Part shown: piece after piece, positions 43,606-53,137 of the stretch
Layout of the letters: the number at the start of each line of letters is the position of its first letter
Position numbering within the stretch: the first letter of the stretch is position 1
The notes under the pieces: model-generated
What the model saw: only the letters and a program-made list of their open reading frames with translations
Databases searched by the model: none
What the model was told of the DNA's origin: nothing
Made by a program: the position numbers and the translations under genes
Virus record (IMG/VR): IMGVR_UViG_3300023184_008416
Location: 62,001 to 126,000 of that record
Length of the DNA: 64,000 nt
Direction: 5' to 3' (one strand)
Source: a virus

Positions 43606-46600
43606 GTGGCTGATAATAAAGAAAAAGAATTATCAGCCCAATCTGCAGCTGCTACGCAACTTGTTGCTGCAATGATGCAGCTGAATGAAACGTTAAAACA
43701 AACGGCGGCATCATGGGCCTCTGTTTCAGGTGCTGTTCAACAAGTGACTGCTGAGGAACAGAAACATTCAGCAGCTGTTAGTGAAGCAATAAAAAAAGAG
43801 GAAGAGTTTAAGACAGTCACCGGCGAGGTGATGAAGTATATTGAAAACAAAGTAGAATCCGCGACTGGCGCTGTAAAAAAGTATTTTGAGCAGTTTAAAA
43901 ATCAATCTGCTCCGTTGTTGGCCATAAAAGGATTGGCCAAAGGTTTTTCTGGATTTTTCTCTACGTTATCTAGCGGATTCACCATACTCTCAGGCGTCGT
44001 AGAAGGTCTTTTCAACATAGGCGTAGCAATTCTTAAAATTCCGCTCAAAATATTTGAGTCGTTTATTGACATGGCTGGTTCTGCCGGTAGCACTGAATTT
44101 GCTCAAGCTTTAGAAGATATTAGGAAAGAGTTTGGTGCCCTTAACGGACCGACTGCTTCTTCTATCGTTACGACGGCCAAAAATATGCAGGGCTTTACGG
44201 CCACTGGTTTGAGTGTTTATAGAGTTTTTGGTAATACAGCCGAAAGATTAAAAACTGTCGCTGAAGCTGCGGCTGGCATGGGTCCTGCGTTTGATCAGCT
44301 GATGGAAGATTTTAAGGGTGCAGAAGGTCAAGCGTTTGCTTATCAAAAAGGTTTAGGCTTGACCTGGGAACAGATGTCAATCATCACCCAAGGTGCCATG
44401 GCCATGGGTAAGAGCAGTGAGTCTGTCCTGCGTGACATGACCAAGATATCAAATGAATTAGGAGATGCTTTTGGAATTAATGCCAAGGTCATCTCCAAAG
44501 ACATGGGCAAAGCCCTCCAAGACGTAGGTCACTTTGCCACGGCGACACAAAAACAATTGGGTCAAGCTGTCGTCTATTCTCGTAAATTGGGTCTAGAGCT
44601 GTCCAAAATTACCGGATTGATGGATGCCTTCGGAACATTTGAGGATTCTGCAAATGCTGTGTCTGACTTGACGCAGGCAATTGGAATCAATGTTGATGCT
44701 TTGAAATTGATGAATGCCGCGACGCCCGACGAACAATTGGATTTGTTACGTAAGTCAATGGCCGCCGCAGGCAAGAGCGCAGAAGATTTTAATAGATTCC
44801 AATTGAAAGCCGTTGCATCTACTTTACACCTTGATGAGGGCACTGCAAAGGCTGCTCTGTCAATGAAGAATCAGGGTAAAACACTCGAGGAAATCAAAAA
44901 ATCAGGTGATAAAGCCGAAAAGAAAACGATGACCCAAGAAGAGGCAATGAGCAAACTTGCCGACTCTATTGAAAGATTGGTGAAAGCCGGCGAAGACATG
45001 AAGGGTGGTTTCTTTGCTACCTTCATGAAGGGATTTGGAATAGGGTTGCAACAGGCTCCTGAATTCCGCCAAGCTATTATGGCCGTCCGCCAGGCTTTAT
45101 ACGCTACATTCCAGGCTGGTATTAAATTCGGTAGAATGGTGATGGACACCTTTCCAGGCATCAAGAAAATGTTTTTAGGAATTGCTGAGGCATTCTCCGG
45201 ACAACGTTTCAGGAATTTTTTTAATGAAATCACGCAGTATTTTAGAACTTTCTTCAAAGACCTGTCGTCAGGTAAACACTCGTTTCCCGAATTGATGAAA
45301 CACTTGAAAGAAAGTTTTTTTAATTTCTTTAACAAGTCTTCACCGGGCGGGTCAAAATTTCTTGATGGATTAAAGGAAGCGATGAAAGCGATCAGCACTA
45401 TCGTTGCTGAAGGAATAAAGTGGGCGGCCGGTGCTCTGGCCGACGGTTTGCAATACATTACCGATATTATGACAGGTAAGAAAAAGTTGGGCGACCTGGG
45501 TAGTGGTACGGAATTTTTATCGCAAGTTTTAGGACCTATTGCCGAGGCACTTGGACAGGCTGCTGAAAAATTGGGTCCGGTGCTCAAGGATTTCGTGCTT
45601 GCGTTGTGGGAAAAACTTCAGGAATTGTGGAACAGTGAAGATTTTGCACCCATAAGAAATGCCATCGTCGGTGGATCCATGTTAAAGATGTTCGGTCCGG
45701 CAGCGATCAACATTGGAGGAGGATTGATCGCTAAATTTTTTATGAGCGGAGCCAAAAAGGGAATCGAGCAAGCTGCTCCAAAGATTGCTGCTGATATGGC
45801 AACGGCCGGACAAAAGATTGCCGCCGACGCTCCCAAAGCACTCGAATCTGGCAAGGCTGCCATGTCAGCTGCTGTTCCCAATTCTTCGCAAACGGCCGCT
45901 TTAACGGCCGCAGGCAAAGCTCAAATTGATTGGTCAGGTGTCAAGAAATTCTTGGTAGGATTTGCAGGCGTGGTTGCCATAGGGCTAGTCGCCATGGGAA
46001 TTGCAATTGCCGCGATAAGAACTTTCGATATTACAACCGATGAAATTTTAAAGGCGGGTCTGTTGATGCTAGCTATCGCTGTGACGATGGCACCATTTGT
46101 GCTCCTGACCAAATTTATTTCGTCAATCAAGATTGATGAAAAAACAATGAACAAAACTTTGCTTGCGATGGGAGTTGTTATGGCCGAAGGTCTGGTTGCC
46201 TTTGGATTCGCACTCTTGATGGTGAGCAAGACTGACATGGAGGGTGTTAAAAAGGCGGGAATTGCGTTGGGAATTATCGTTTTGACCATGGCATCTGTAG
46301 GTCTGTTGGTTCTTGAAATGGCTGGTATTGGTTATCTTGTCAAAAAAATGGAAGATAAAATCACAGCAGGTGCGGCTGCGATGGTTGCTACAATAGCAAT
46401 CATGATTACCACAGCTACTGTGATAGGTGGAATTACAGCAGCAATGGGTGTGGAGGCAATGAAGGCAGGTGCTGAGTTACTGAGCGTTATATCTAATGTG
46501 TTCGTGAAAGTAGGTGAAATCCTGTTTGTTGCTGCTGGCGTTGGTGCTATGATTGTTGCAACTGAGGGGATCGGAGCAGGTTTAATGGCGGCAGGCATGG

Positions 46601-49017
46601 CAGCGTTAGTCTCAGGTGTTGGAATAATGACAACAACGGCAGTTGGAGTTATGGAGACCTTGTCAACTTTAAAGGAAGACCCGAACACGATTAAGCTGAA
46701 GGCACAGGCCTTTGAATCAGTGATGAATTCTATCACAAATCTGATGAACGCGATTGGCAATATCTTGGGAACTGTCAAATTTGATCCAACAGATTCTGAA
46801 GCCAAGGTCAAAGCCAAGTTTGGGGGTCTGAATCAATTCATAAAAACTTTGTTGGAGGGTGAAAATGGCAATGCGGGATTGATTGGTGTCGTTCGTTCCA
46901 TCATCGAAGGTTTAAAATCTTTGAAACCGTCTGCGATTGAGACGGCAAAGGCAATCGGTGGTATTTTGTCAAGCATCGCTTCATTGATGGACGGCATGGG
47001 TAAAAGCATGCAATCGTTAAATGATGTCGTTAATGGCAGCGGGTTAGCTTCATTTTTGGCTTCGGGCGGTGAAAAAGCTTACAATTTAAATACTGTTCTT
47101 ACTGGAGCCGGTGATTATATAAAAACCGTCACTGGAGCTGCTATCGGTTTAATAAAAGTTATAATTAATGCCTTGAGTGGTATTCCAACGTCTCAGCTTG
47201 GTAAATTAAAAGAGGGAGGTGAGGCGGTCGGTAGTTTGTTGGGAGCTGTTGCGAATTTATTGCATTCAGTTGCCCCCGATCTTTCTGCTTTAACAATGGA
47301 GACTCAATCCGGGGGTACAGTCGCAGGTATTCTTGACGTAGGAGAAAAAAGTAAATATCTTGACATGAGTGCATTAAAAGCAGTTGGTCAACAAATGGGA
47401 ACGATGTTAGAAAATATTGGAAAATACTTGCCTACTTTAATTGATTCCATGGTTACAGCAATTAATAAAGTTAAATTAAAACCCGAAGACGTCAAAAAAG
47501 TAGAGGGTGTTGGACATCTGCTTGGTGCTGTCGGCAGCATTATGTCTGCAATTTCTAGTTCTATCAAACAAGCAAAGTCAACGACAACGACAGATGCAGG
47601 TTCAAAACACGAAGTGGGATTGGCAAGTGCTAGTGTATCCAAAACATCAAAGAACGTTCAAGAGATAGTGAGCGTAGCCCCCAAGTTGTCGGAAATCATA
47701 GATTCTATCAAAGATTCTTTACCCGATCTTATACGAAGAATAGTGACAGTTGTTGCTTCAATCAGTCTGCCTCCTGGGTTTAAGGAAAAAACTGAGGCGA
47801 TGGTAAAGTTGTTTGAGGGTATTTCAGCATTGACTAGCATGTTAGGTAACATGCCACAAATGGGTGCTGAGGGTACTGGTGCTACAGTTGAGCTCGCTCT
47901 TCGCCCCTTAACAAATTCAATACATCTAGCTCAATGGTTTTTTAAAGGTCTTGCTGACAATAATGAAATTGGAAATTTAATTTCATGGATAGCAGTCGTC
48001 CAAGCACAAATTGCAAAAGGTTCAATTGCGGCCGTTAATTCTACGACAAGTTCATTAACAAAAATGTTTGATGGTATCAAAAATTTGTTTGAAAAATTGA
48101 AGGATTTTAAAGATTTATCAACGAGTGAAGGGAAAACTGATTTCTCTCCAATTCTCGCCGTGCTCGGTGCAGCTACAAGATTTTTACGATCTTTAGCCAC
48201 CCCCGCCAGCGACACAGGTCTTGAAAATCTCAGTTCAGCTCTTAGCAAGGCAAATACAGCAGCTTCAAAAAACAATATGATTGAAAATGCTGCGAATTTG
48301 GGTCGCATTTTAAAGGCTGTTTTTATTGATGGAACTCTGTTTAAAGATGCGTTGCCCAAGATGCAAGGAATGTGGGACGCTGGTAAGAGTGCAGAAGTTG
48401 AGACGACAATTTCAACAGCAAAGATTTTGTTCACAAATTTATCAACGCAAGGCAATCCTTCTTCTCTTGTTGATTTGAGTCGTTTAATAACAAATGATTT
48501 GTCTGTTTCAGCGGCTTTTTTGGCAAAAGCAACCTTCCCGGACATGAGTTCACTTACAGAAGGTTTAATGACATTCGTAAAGCAATTTGAAAATTTAGGA
48601 ACTATAATTAAAGATTCTGGTGTTGAGCCGACCCTCGAGGCTGTCAATAAGATTATTAATACCTTGAATGAGATGGATGTGGCAATGTCAAAAGCTGTTG
48701 ACGTGAAATTCCCAGCCAGATTACAAGCGTTAGCGGGTGGAATAGGTTTAGGCAAAAAAATGACGGTACGTGTTGAGAGGGGAGAAGCAACGATCAATGT
48801 TGATCTTGCAGTTGTGATGGAAGTTGGCAAGGTCGAAAAAGTTTTGTTATCTGGTGAATCTGCGATCAGAAAACGTATAAATTATCTTTTTGATAATGCA
48901 CAAAAAAAGACAGATGACAAAGCAAAAACAGTTGGACAAGACGTTACACAATATGATGGATTTAGTTGGAAGATTGGAGACGATGGTTCTGCTGGCAAAA
49001 TGCCTCACAATTATTGA
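43606..49017 (+). CDS. Tape measure protein
   Basis: At 1803 residues this is the longest product in the window. It is almost wholly helical, has a coiled-coil N-terminus and a strongly hydrophobic Ala/Ile/Val/Met-rich zone at about residues 780-1010 with several membrane-like helices. Those features, and its place just after the chaperone frames, are typical of tape measure proteins. These set tail length and help DNA cross the host membrane. T4 gp29 is only 590 residues. The C-terminal 120 residues return to a mixed beta fold. The start is GTG with GAGGAA upstream. No lysozyme or peptidase motif was recognised inside. Confidence 0.85.
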   Translation: MADNKEKELSAQSAAATQLVAAMMQLNETLKQTAASWASVSGAVQQVTAEEQKHSAAVSEAIKKEEEFKTVTGEVMKYIENKVESATGAVKKYFEQFKNQSAPLLAIKGLAKGFSGFFSTLSSGFTILSGVVEGLFNIGVAILKIPLKIFESFIDMAGSAGSTEFAQALEDIRKEFGALNGPTASSIVTTAKNMQGFTATGLSVYRVFGNTAERLKTVAEAAAGMGPAFDQLMEDFKGAEGQAFAYQKGLGLTWEQMSIITQGAMAMGKSSESVLRDMTKISNELGDAFGINAKVISKDMGKALQDVGHFATATQKQLGQAVVYSRKLGLELSKITGLMDAFGTFEDSANAVSDLTQAIGINVDALKLMNAATPDEQLDLLRKSMAAAGKSAEDFNRFQLKAVASTLHLDEGTAKAALSMKNQGKTLEEIKKSGDKAEKKTMTQEEAMSKLADSIERLVKAGEDMKGGFFATFMKGFGIGLQQAPEFRQAIMAVRQALYATFQAGIKFGRMVMDTFPGIKKMFLGIAEAFSGQRFRNFFNEITQYFRTFFKDLSSGKHSFPELMKHLKESFFNFFNKSSPGGSKFLDGLKEAMKAISTIVAEGIKWAAGALADGLQYITDIMTGKKKLGDLGSGTEFLSQVLGPIAEALGQAAEKLGPVLKDFVLALWEKLQELWNSEDFAPIRNAIVGGSMLKMFGPAAINIGGGLIAKFFMSGAKKGIEQAAPKIAADMATAGQKIAADAPKALESGKAAMSAAVPNSSQTAALTAAGKAQIDWSGVKKFLVGFAGVVAIGLVAMGIAIAAIRTFDITTDEILKAGLLMLAIAVTMAPFVLLTKFISSIKIDEKTMNKTLLAMGVVMAEGLVAFGFALLMVSKTDMEGVKKAGIALGIIVLTMASVGLLVLEMAGIGYLVKKMEDKITAGAAAMVATIAIMITTATVIGGITAAMGVEAMKAGAELLSVISNVFVKVGEILFVAAGVGAMIVATEGIGAGLMAAGMAALVSGVGIMTTTAVGVMETLSTLKEDPNTIKLKAQAFESVMNSITNLMNAIGNILGTVKFDPTDSEAKVKAKFGGLNQFIKTLLEGENGNAGLIGVVRSIIEGLKSLKPSAIETAKAIGGILSSIASLMDGMGKSMQSLNDVVNGSGLASFLASGGEKAYNLNTVLTGAGDYIKTVTGAAIGLIKVIINALSGIPTSQLGKLKEGGEAVGSLLGAVANLLHSVAPDLSALTMETQSGGTVAGILDVGEKSKYLDMSALKAVGQQMGTMLENIGKYLPTLIDSMVTAINKVKLKPEDVKKVEGVGHLLGAVGSIMSAISSSIKQAKSTTTTDAGSKHEVGLASASVSKTSKNVQEIVSVAPKLSEIIDSIKDSLPDLIRRIVTVVASISLPPGFKEKTEAMVKLFEGISALTSMLGNMPQMGAEGTGATVELALRPLTNSIHLAQWFFKGLADNNEIGNLISWIAVVQAQIAKGSIAAVNSTTSSLTKMFDGIKNLFEKLKDFKDLSTSEGKTDFSPILAVLGAATRFLRSLATPASDTGLENLSSALSKANTAASKNNMIENAANLGRILKAVFIDGTLFKDALPKMQGMWDAGKSAEVETTISTAKILFTNLSTQGNPSSLVDLSRLITNDLSVSAAFLAKATFPDMSSLTEGLMTFVKQFENLGTIIKDSGVEPTLEAVNKIINTLNEMDVAMSKAVDVKFPARLQALAGGIGLGKKMTVRVERGEATINVDLAVVMEVGKVEKVLLSGESAIRKRINYLFDNAQKKTDDKAKTVGQDVTQYDGFSWKIGDDGSAGKMPHNY

Positions 49018-49028
49018 TAAAAATTCAT

Positions 49029-49259
49029 ATGAAATCGCTTAAAGAACAATTTTTAGAAGATCCAAAATTTTTGAAGATACTTTCACAGGCACGTTCACCC
49101 GAAGAACGTCAAAAAATTCAATCTGTTGTGTCCAGTTTAATTGGACCACTGTGGTCATCAATGGAAGATCTTTTAAAAGACGTTGAAAACAATCCTGAAA
49201 AATTGGAACAAATTCGCGAAGATATGAATCAAATAATTTCCCAAAAATTTGAGAAGTAG
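49029..49259 (+). CDS. 76-residue helical protein of unknown function
   Basis: I chose the ATG 11 bases after the tape-measure stop; the longer frame upstream overlaps that gene. The product is acidic and helical (RSPEERQKIQSVVSSLIGPL) with no recognised motif. Its position suggests a tail assembly or baseplate accessory role. Confidence 0.6.
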   Translation: MKSLKEQFLEDPKFLKILSQARSPEERQKIQSVVSSLIGPLWSSMEDLLKDVENNPEKLEQIREDMNQIISQKFEK

Positions 49260-49287
49260 TATTTAATTTTTGTAAGAGATTTGTCCA

Positions 49288-52200
49288 ATGCCCCCACCCC
49301 CAGATTCCAAGATAAATTTAGATACCGGGGATCCGGGATTTGAAATCGATGGTGAAGAATACACATATGATATTGGTGATTCTCAAGATCCGCAGGTACC
49401 CGGACCTGGTAAACAGCGAAAAAAGACTATTGATGTAGATAAATCTTATAATGGTAATTCTGGTCCCAAAGATTTATCTAAAGGTACTCTTTTAACGTTG
49501 TCGCAGTACATGAGTAACCTTACAAATGGTACAAAGGGAACAGCAAAAAGACCTAATTCGTACCCAGTTGATTACAATTCTGCAATAGAAAAATTATCTC
49601 TTGAGACCAAAGGTTATCCAACAACGCTTTCGCCTACCACAAATTCTCAAAAATTTATCGATTCAGCATCTGCTCCTGGCTTAAATCCCTACGGTAAAAA
49701 TTATTCATCAATTAGCGCAACACTAAAAAAGGGTGCTGCGAGCCCAAATAATATTAATGGAAATCTTCTATTACAAAATTTAACACCAACTCCTGTTTCG
49801 GATAATGAACCTGGATTCCCCATCGAGGGTAAAGTTGGCAGCAAAGATTCCGTTGTTCCTTATGTTTCTGCCATACTAAAAAGAAACAGATTTAAAAATG
49901 AAAATGTTTACAATTCCGGCCAAATGCGTGTGCGTGGAAGTTCATTTAATAATACTTTTGAATACGGCCGCTCCGGCGGCGGCGAATTAGTTAATTCTTC
50001 TATAATGAATATGGTTGGCGTTGAACTCTCTCGCCGTTCGAGCAATGAATTTTTTTCTAATGAATCAAACCAACATCCTAACAATATTGGTAACCAAATT
50101 GCTGACGGTCTCACACCCAGTTTTAATCAAATAGGGGTACCTCCAGCTACTAAATTTACAACAACATTATTGGAAGCACAGGATGTTTTAAACAAGCTTG
50201 CTCGTGATCATCAAGACATTACAACGCTCAAATTATCTGATGAAACATGGGGTGCACTGAACAATGTGCATGATACATTCGACGGATTTGACGCCGTAGG
50301 CATGGGAATTTTATCAAGTGTTTTAGTGTTTTCTATTGCTGCTATAATTACAAGCATAAGCCAAATTCTATCATTAATAGGCAGTAAAAACGCAATTTCT
50401 GCAAGATATGATAACCAGGGCTTGTATAAAAAAGGTTGGTCGCTTATCGATCTTTCACAAAGTTTTAATGGTTCAAAGGGCCTGTCTTACATGGGAATTA
50501 GTCCAACTAAGATATCTTATTCTGATGCCGTTTTTAATGGAATCATGATCTTTTTTAAAATTAATCCCGAAGATTTATTGAATACTAACAATTTTAAATA
50601 CAGCGGATTTAATGTTGTAACTTCTAGGTCGATAGTTAGATCGTCAAAAACATTTTATGATTCTGCTAAAAATTTGTTTACTGTCGCCGGCATACCAAAT
50701 TTGCTAAAAATAATTGATATTATAAAATCATCACGCATAATTTTAGCAATCAATACATTCGCGCAATTGGGCGATTTTAACCAGAATGATCGTAAATTTA
50801 ATTTAGACAAGCAACCTGCTATAGGTTTTACTACGACCAAAAATAGAAAAGTTGCAAATTCACCAGGTTTGGCGTGGTCATCTGTAAGTACGCCAAGCGC
50901 ATTCTTAATACCCAGTAATATTTTACCATTTTTGAGTCGAGCAAGTACAGATCCTGAAAATTCAATGAAAGGTGTTCACGCTGATCTTGGCGCGTTTTCT
51001 TACCAGACGCCAGAAAATAGGCTTTCCCAAAACGTAGTTGAACGTGTTGAAGAGCAGATGGATTCGGAATACATGCCTTTTTATTTTCACGATTTGCGAA
51101 CAAATGAAATTATTTCATTTCACGCATTCCTGTCGTCATTGACAGATGGATTTACCGCAAGTTATGACAGTCATGAATCATTTGGAAGAGTAGAACCGGT
51201 AAGAACTTATAAAAGCGCTGAACGTAAGATAGGGATGTCATTTAGTATTGTTGCGACAGGACCCAAAGATTTTGACGAGATGTACAAAAAGATCAATAAA
51301 TTGGTGACCCTTGTCTACCCCCAGTTTACTGCCGGTAAAAAACAACTCTTATCATCGGGTAATAAAACTTTCACCATGCCGTTCAGCCAAATGCCTGCAG
51401 GAAGTCCGTTGATTAGATTAAGGTTAGGCGATATCTTTAGGTCAAATTATACCAAATTTGCACTAACACGCCTTTTCGGCGCAGTGCGTGAGACAAAAGA
51501 CGTACTAAACGGGGACAGAGAGGCAAAAAACAACGATAGTTTAAAAGCGTCAATTCTAGCAAATGAAATGAATGTCATAGATGCAGACCAAAATGTGCGC
51601 AAAGTTTTGGGTAATCCTGATACTGATGCTCTAGCAATAAAAAACTATACTGATGCTGTCAAGGAGCTAGCAAAGTCCCAAACCTCTTTCAAGAAATCAC
51701 AACGTAAAATTGTTGATATCTCGTCAAGATTAGAACCAAAGCCGCTAAGAAATTCTACCTATGATTCACTTTTCCGCCCGATACCTGGAATTTCTTATGA
51801 GGGTAAAGATGCAGACAATAACAAGTTTACGCTGCGATCAGATCAATGGAGTTATTTGTACGATCACATCGGTTTTAAGCGTAAGCCAAATGGTAAATTT
51901 TTTATAGATGAAGGAAATACAGCCCCAGATGTGTTTGCATCCCTGAAAGAAGTTGGAGCCGTATTAGTTGAGTATAATATACCCATTAGTTTTTTAAATA
52001 TAAAGGGTTATAATAACATAAGATCACAAAAAGATGACAGTTTTGTTGACCCAGGTGAGTGGACAGAATCGGGGATAGATTTAACCCAGAGAAATAATGC
52101 AATTGTAAGATATTTTGAAGAAACGAGTGGAAAGGGTCTTGCGGGATTCATAGAATCTATGAACTTTAGTTGGCTTGATGGAACCTGGAATACGACCAAG

Positions 52201-52833
52201 AATTTTGATTCTCGAGCACCAATGATTTGTAAAGTCGATATTACATTTGCTCCTGTCCACGATATTACTCCGGGATTGGATCACTATGGTTATAACAGAG
52301 CTCCTGTCTATCCTGTCGGTGCATACATGGCGCAAGTTGGACTTGGAAATGGTGGCGATGTTAGTGGCGACGGTGAAAATGTTAGTCCTGACGTGGTCGG
52401 AACCCCACAACTTTCAGATGAAGAAACTGCAATCGCCGCATCACCCGACGTGGTCGCCGCATCACCCGACGTGGTCGACATGGAGTATGACCCCGATGTG
52501 GTCGACATGGAGTACGACCCCGAAAATCCCGCCACTAATCCCAAATCCCCCCCTCTCCAAATTCATGAAACTCCCGGTTACAGAACAATCAAGGTTGGAA
52601 ACACGAGGGTAGTAAAATTTGAACCTTATAAGTATAATCAAAGTGGAGAGCCAATTTCAGGAAACCCCGGAAATCCAGCCGCGATTGTTGCAGCATACAA
52701 TCAATACAACCACACTAATCTTACTGTTGAAGATCTCTACAATGCAGACCCAAAAACGTCCGATAAAGTTTACAAGGATGCCCGTGCGTATTTTACCCGA
52801 ACTGGTCAAATAACCAAAGGATTTCCAAAGTGA
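49288..52833 (+). CDS. Large tail/baseplate structural protein
   Basis: The 1181-residue product has a disordered Pro/Asp/Gly-rich N-terminus and a hydrophobic helix near residues 345-372. A folded middle contains VEPVRTYKSAERKIGMSFSI, then DEMYKKINKLVTLVYPQFTA and LIRLRLGDIF, a pattern seen in phage tail-tip, tube-cap and baseplate proteins. Near the C-terminus is a short tandem repeat (SPDVVAASPDVVDMEYDPDV). It lies between the tape measure and the LysM-like/hub genes. A central baseplate or tube-cap role is inferred; no family name is certain. Confidence 0.6.
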   Translation: MPPPPDSKINLDTGDPGFEIDGEEYTYDIGDSQDPQVPGPGKQRKKTIDVDKSYNGNSGPKDLSKGTLLTLSQYMSNLTNGTKGTAKRPNSYPVDYNSAIEKLSLETKGYPTTLSPTTNSQKFIDSASAPGLNPYGKNYSSISATLKKGAASPNNINGNLLLQNLTPTPVSDNEPGFPIEGKVGSKDSVVPYVSAILKRNRFKNENVYNSGQMRVRGSSFNNTFEYGRSGGGELVNSSIMNMVGVELSRRSSNEFFSNESNQHPNNIGNQIADGLTPSFNQIGVPPATKFTTTLLEAQDVLNKLARDHQDITTLKLSDETWGALNNVHDTFDGFDAVGMGILSSVLVFSIAAIITSISQILSLIGSKNAISARYDNQGLYKKGWSLIDLSQSFNGSKGLSYMGISPTKISYSDAVFNGIMIFFKINPEDLLNTNNFKYSGFNVVTSRSIVRSSKTFYDSAKNLFTVAGIPNLLKIIDIIKSSRIILAINTFAQLGDFNQNDRKFNLDKQPAIGFTTTKNRKVANSPGLAWSSVSTPSAFLIPSNILPFLSRASTDPENSMKGVHADLGAFSYQTPENRLSQNVVERVEEQMDSEYMPFYFHDLRTNEIISFHAFLSSLTDGFTASYDSHESFGRVEPVRTYKSAERKIGMSFSIVATGPKDFDEMYKKINKLVTLVYPQFTAGKKQLLSSGNKTFTMPFSQMPAGSPLIRLRLGDIFRSNYTKFALTRLFGAVRETKDVLNGDREAKNNDSLKASILANEMNVIDADQNVRKVLGNPDTDALAIKNYTDAVKELAKSQTSFKKSQRKIVDISSRLEPKPLRNSTYDSLFRPIPGISYEGKDADNNKFTLRSDQWSYLYDHIGFKRKPNGKFFIDEGNTAPDVFASLKEVGAVLVEYNIPISFLNIKGYNNIRSQKDDSFVDPGEWTESGIDLTQRNNAIVRYFEETSGKGLAGFIESMNFSWLDGTWNTTKNFDSRAPMICKVDITFAPVHDITPGLDHYGYNRAPVYPVGAYMAQVGLGNGGDVSGDGENVSPDVVGTPQLSDEETAIAASPDVVAASPDVVDMEYDPDVVDMEYDPENPATNPKSPPLQIHETPGYRTIKVGNTRVVKFEPYKYNQSGEPISGNPGNPAAIVAAYNQYNHTNLTVEDLYNADPKTSDKVYKDARAYFTRTGQITKGFPK
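52434..52519 (+). repeat. Short coding tandem repeats
   Basis: A 21-base unit (GCATCACCCGACGTGGTC core) occurs twice and is followed by two copies of a unit encoding VDMEYDPD/E. Repeats keep the reading frame and lie in a Pro-rich, probably flexible part of the protein. Confidence 0.85.
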
Positions 52834-52839
52834 TTTAAT

Positions 52840-53136
52840 ATGGCACACTCCAGGTACACAACAAACACTCCGGTATTAGGATCTAATCCCTATCGCGGAA
52901 CTTCACGCACGGTTTCTATTATACGATCGGCGATTCTTACAGGTGATTTGAGTTATACTCAACGAATTGTGACCGGCGTAGAAAGACTGGACACCGCCGC
53001 TGGTCGTGAGTATGGTGACGGCAGATATTGGTGGATTCTTGCCGCAGCTTCAAATATAGGTTGGGGTTTACAGATTCCCCCTGGAACAATACTGTACATT
53101 CCCTCGTTGTCCGACGTTTTATTACTGGTGTCGTAA
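52840..53136 (+). CDS. LysM-like baseplate protein (tail protein X/gp53 type)
   Basis: The 98-residue product contains VERLDTAAGREYGDGRYWWI and WGLQIPPGTILYIPS, the pattern of LysM-like domains in small contractile-tail baseplate proteins (P2 gpX, T4 gp53 C-terminal domain). It would link hub and wedge, or stabilise the hub. It starts 7 bases after its upstream neighbour and ends one base before the hub gene, so the three are one operon. Confidence 0.7.
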   Translation: MAHSRYTTNTPVLGSNPYRGTSRTVSIIRSAILTGDLSYTQRIVTGVERLDTAAGREYGDGRYWWILAAASNIGWGLQIPPGTILYIPSLSDVLLLVS

Positions 53137-53137
53137 C

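Noticed and set aside
47931-48830. Minus-strand open frame opposite the tape measure (299 codons)
   Set aside because: It lies fully inside a convincing gene, has low-complexity composition mirroring the sense strand and no start signals.
52434-52519. Short tandem repeats as a replication origin or iteron set
   Set aside because: The repeats keep the codon frame inside a structural gene and encode a Pro/Asp-rich linker.
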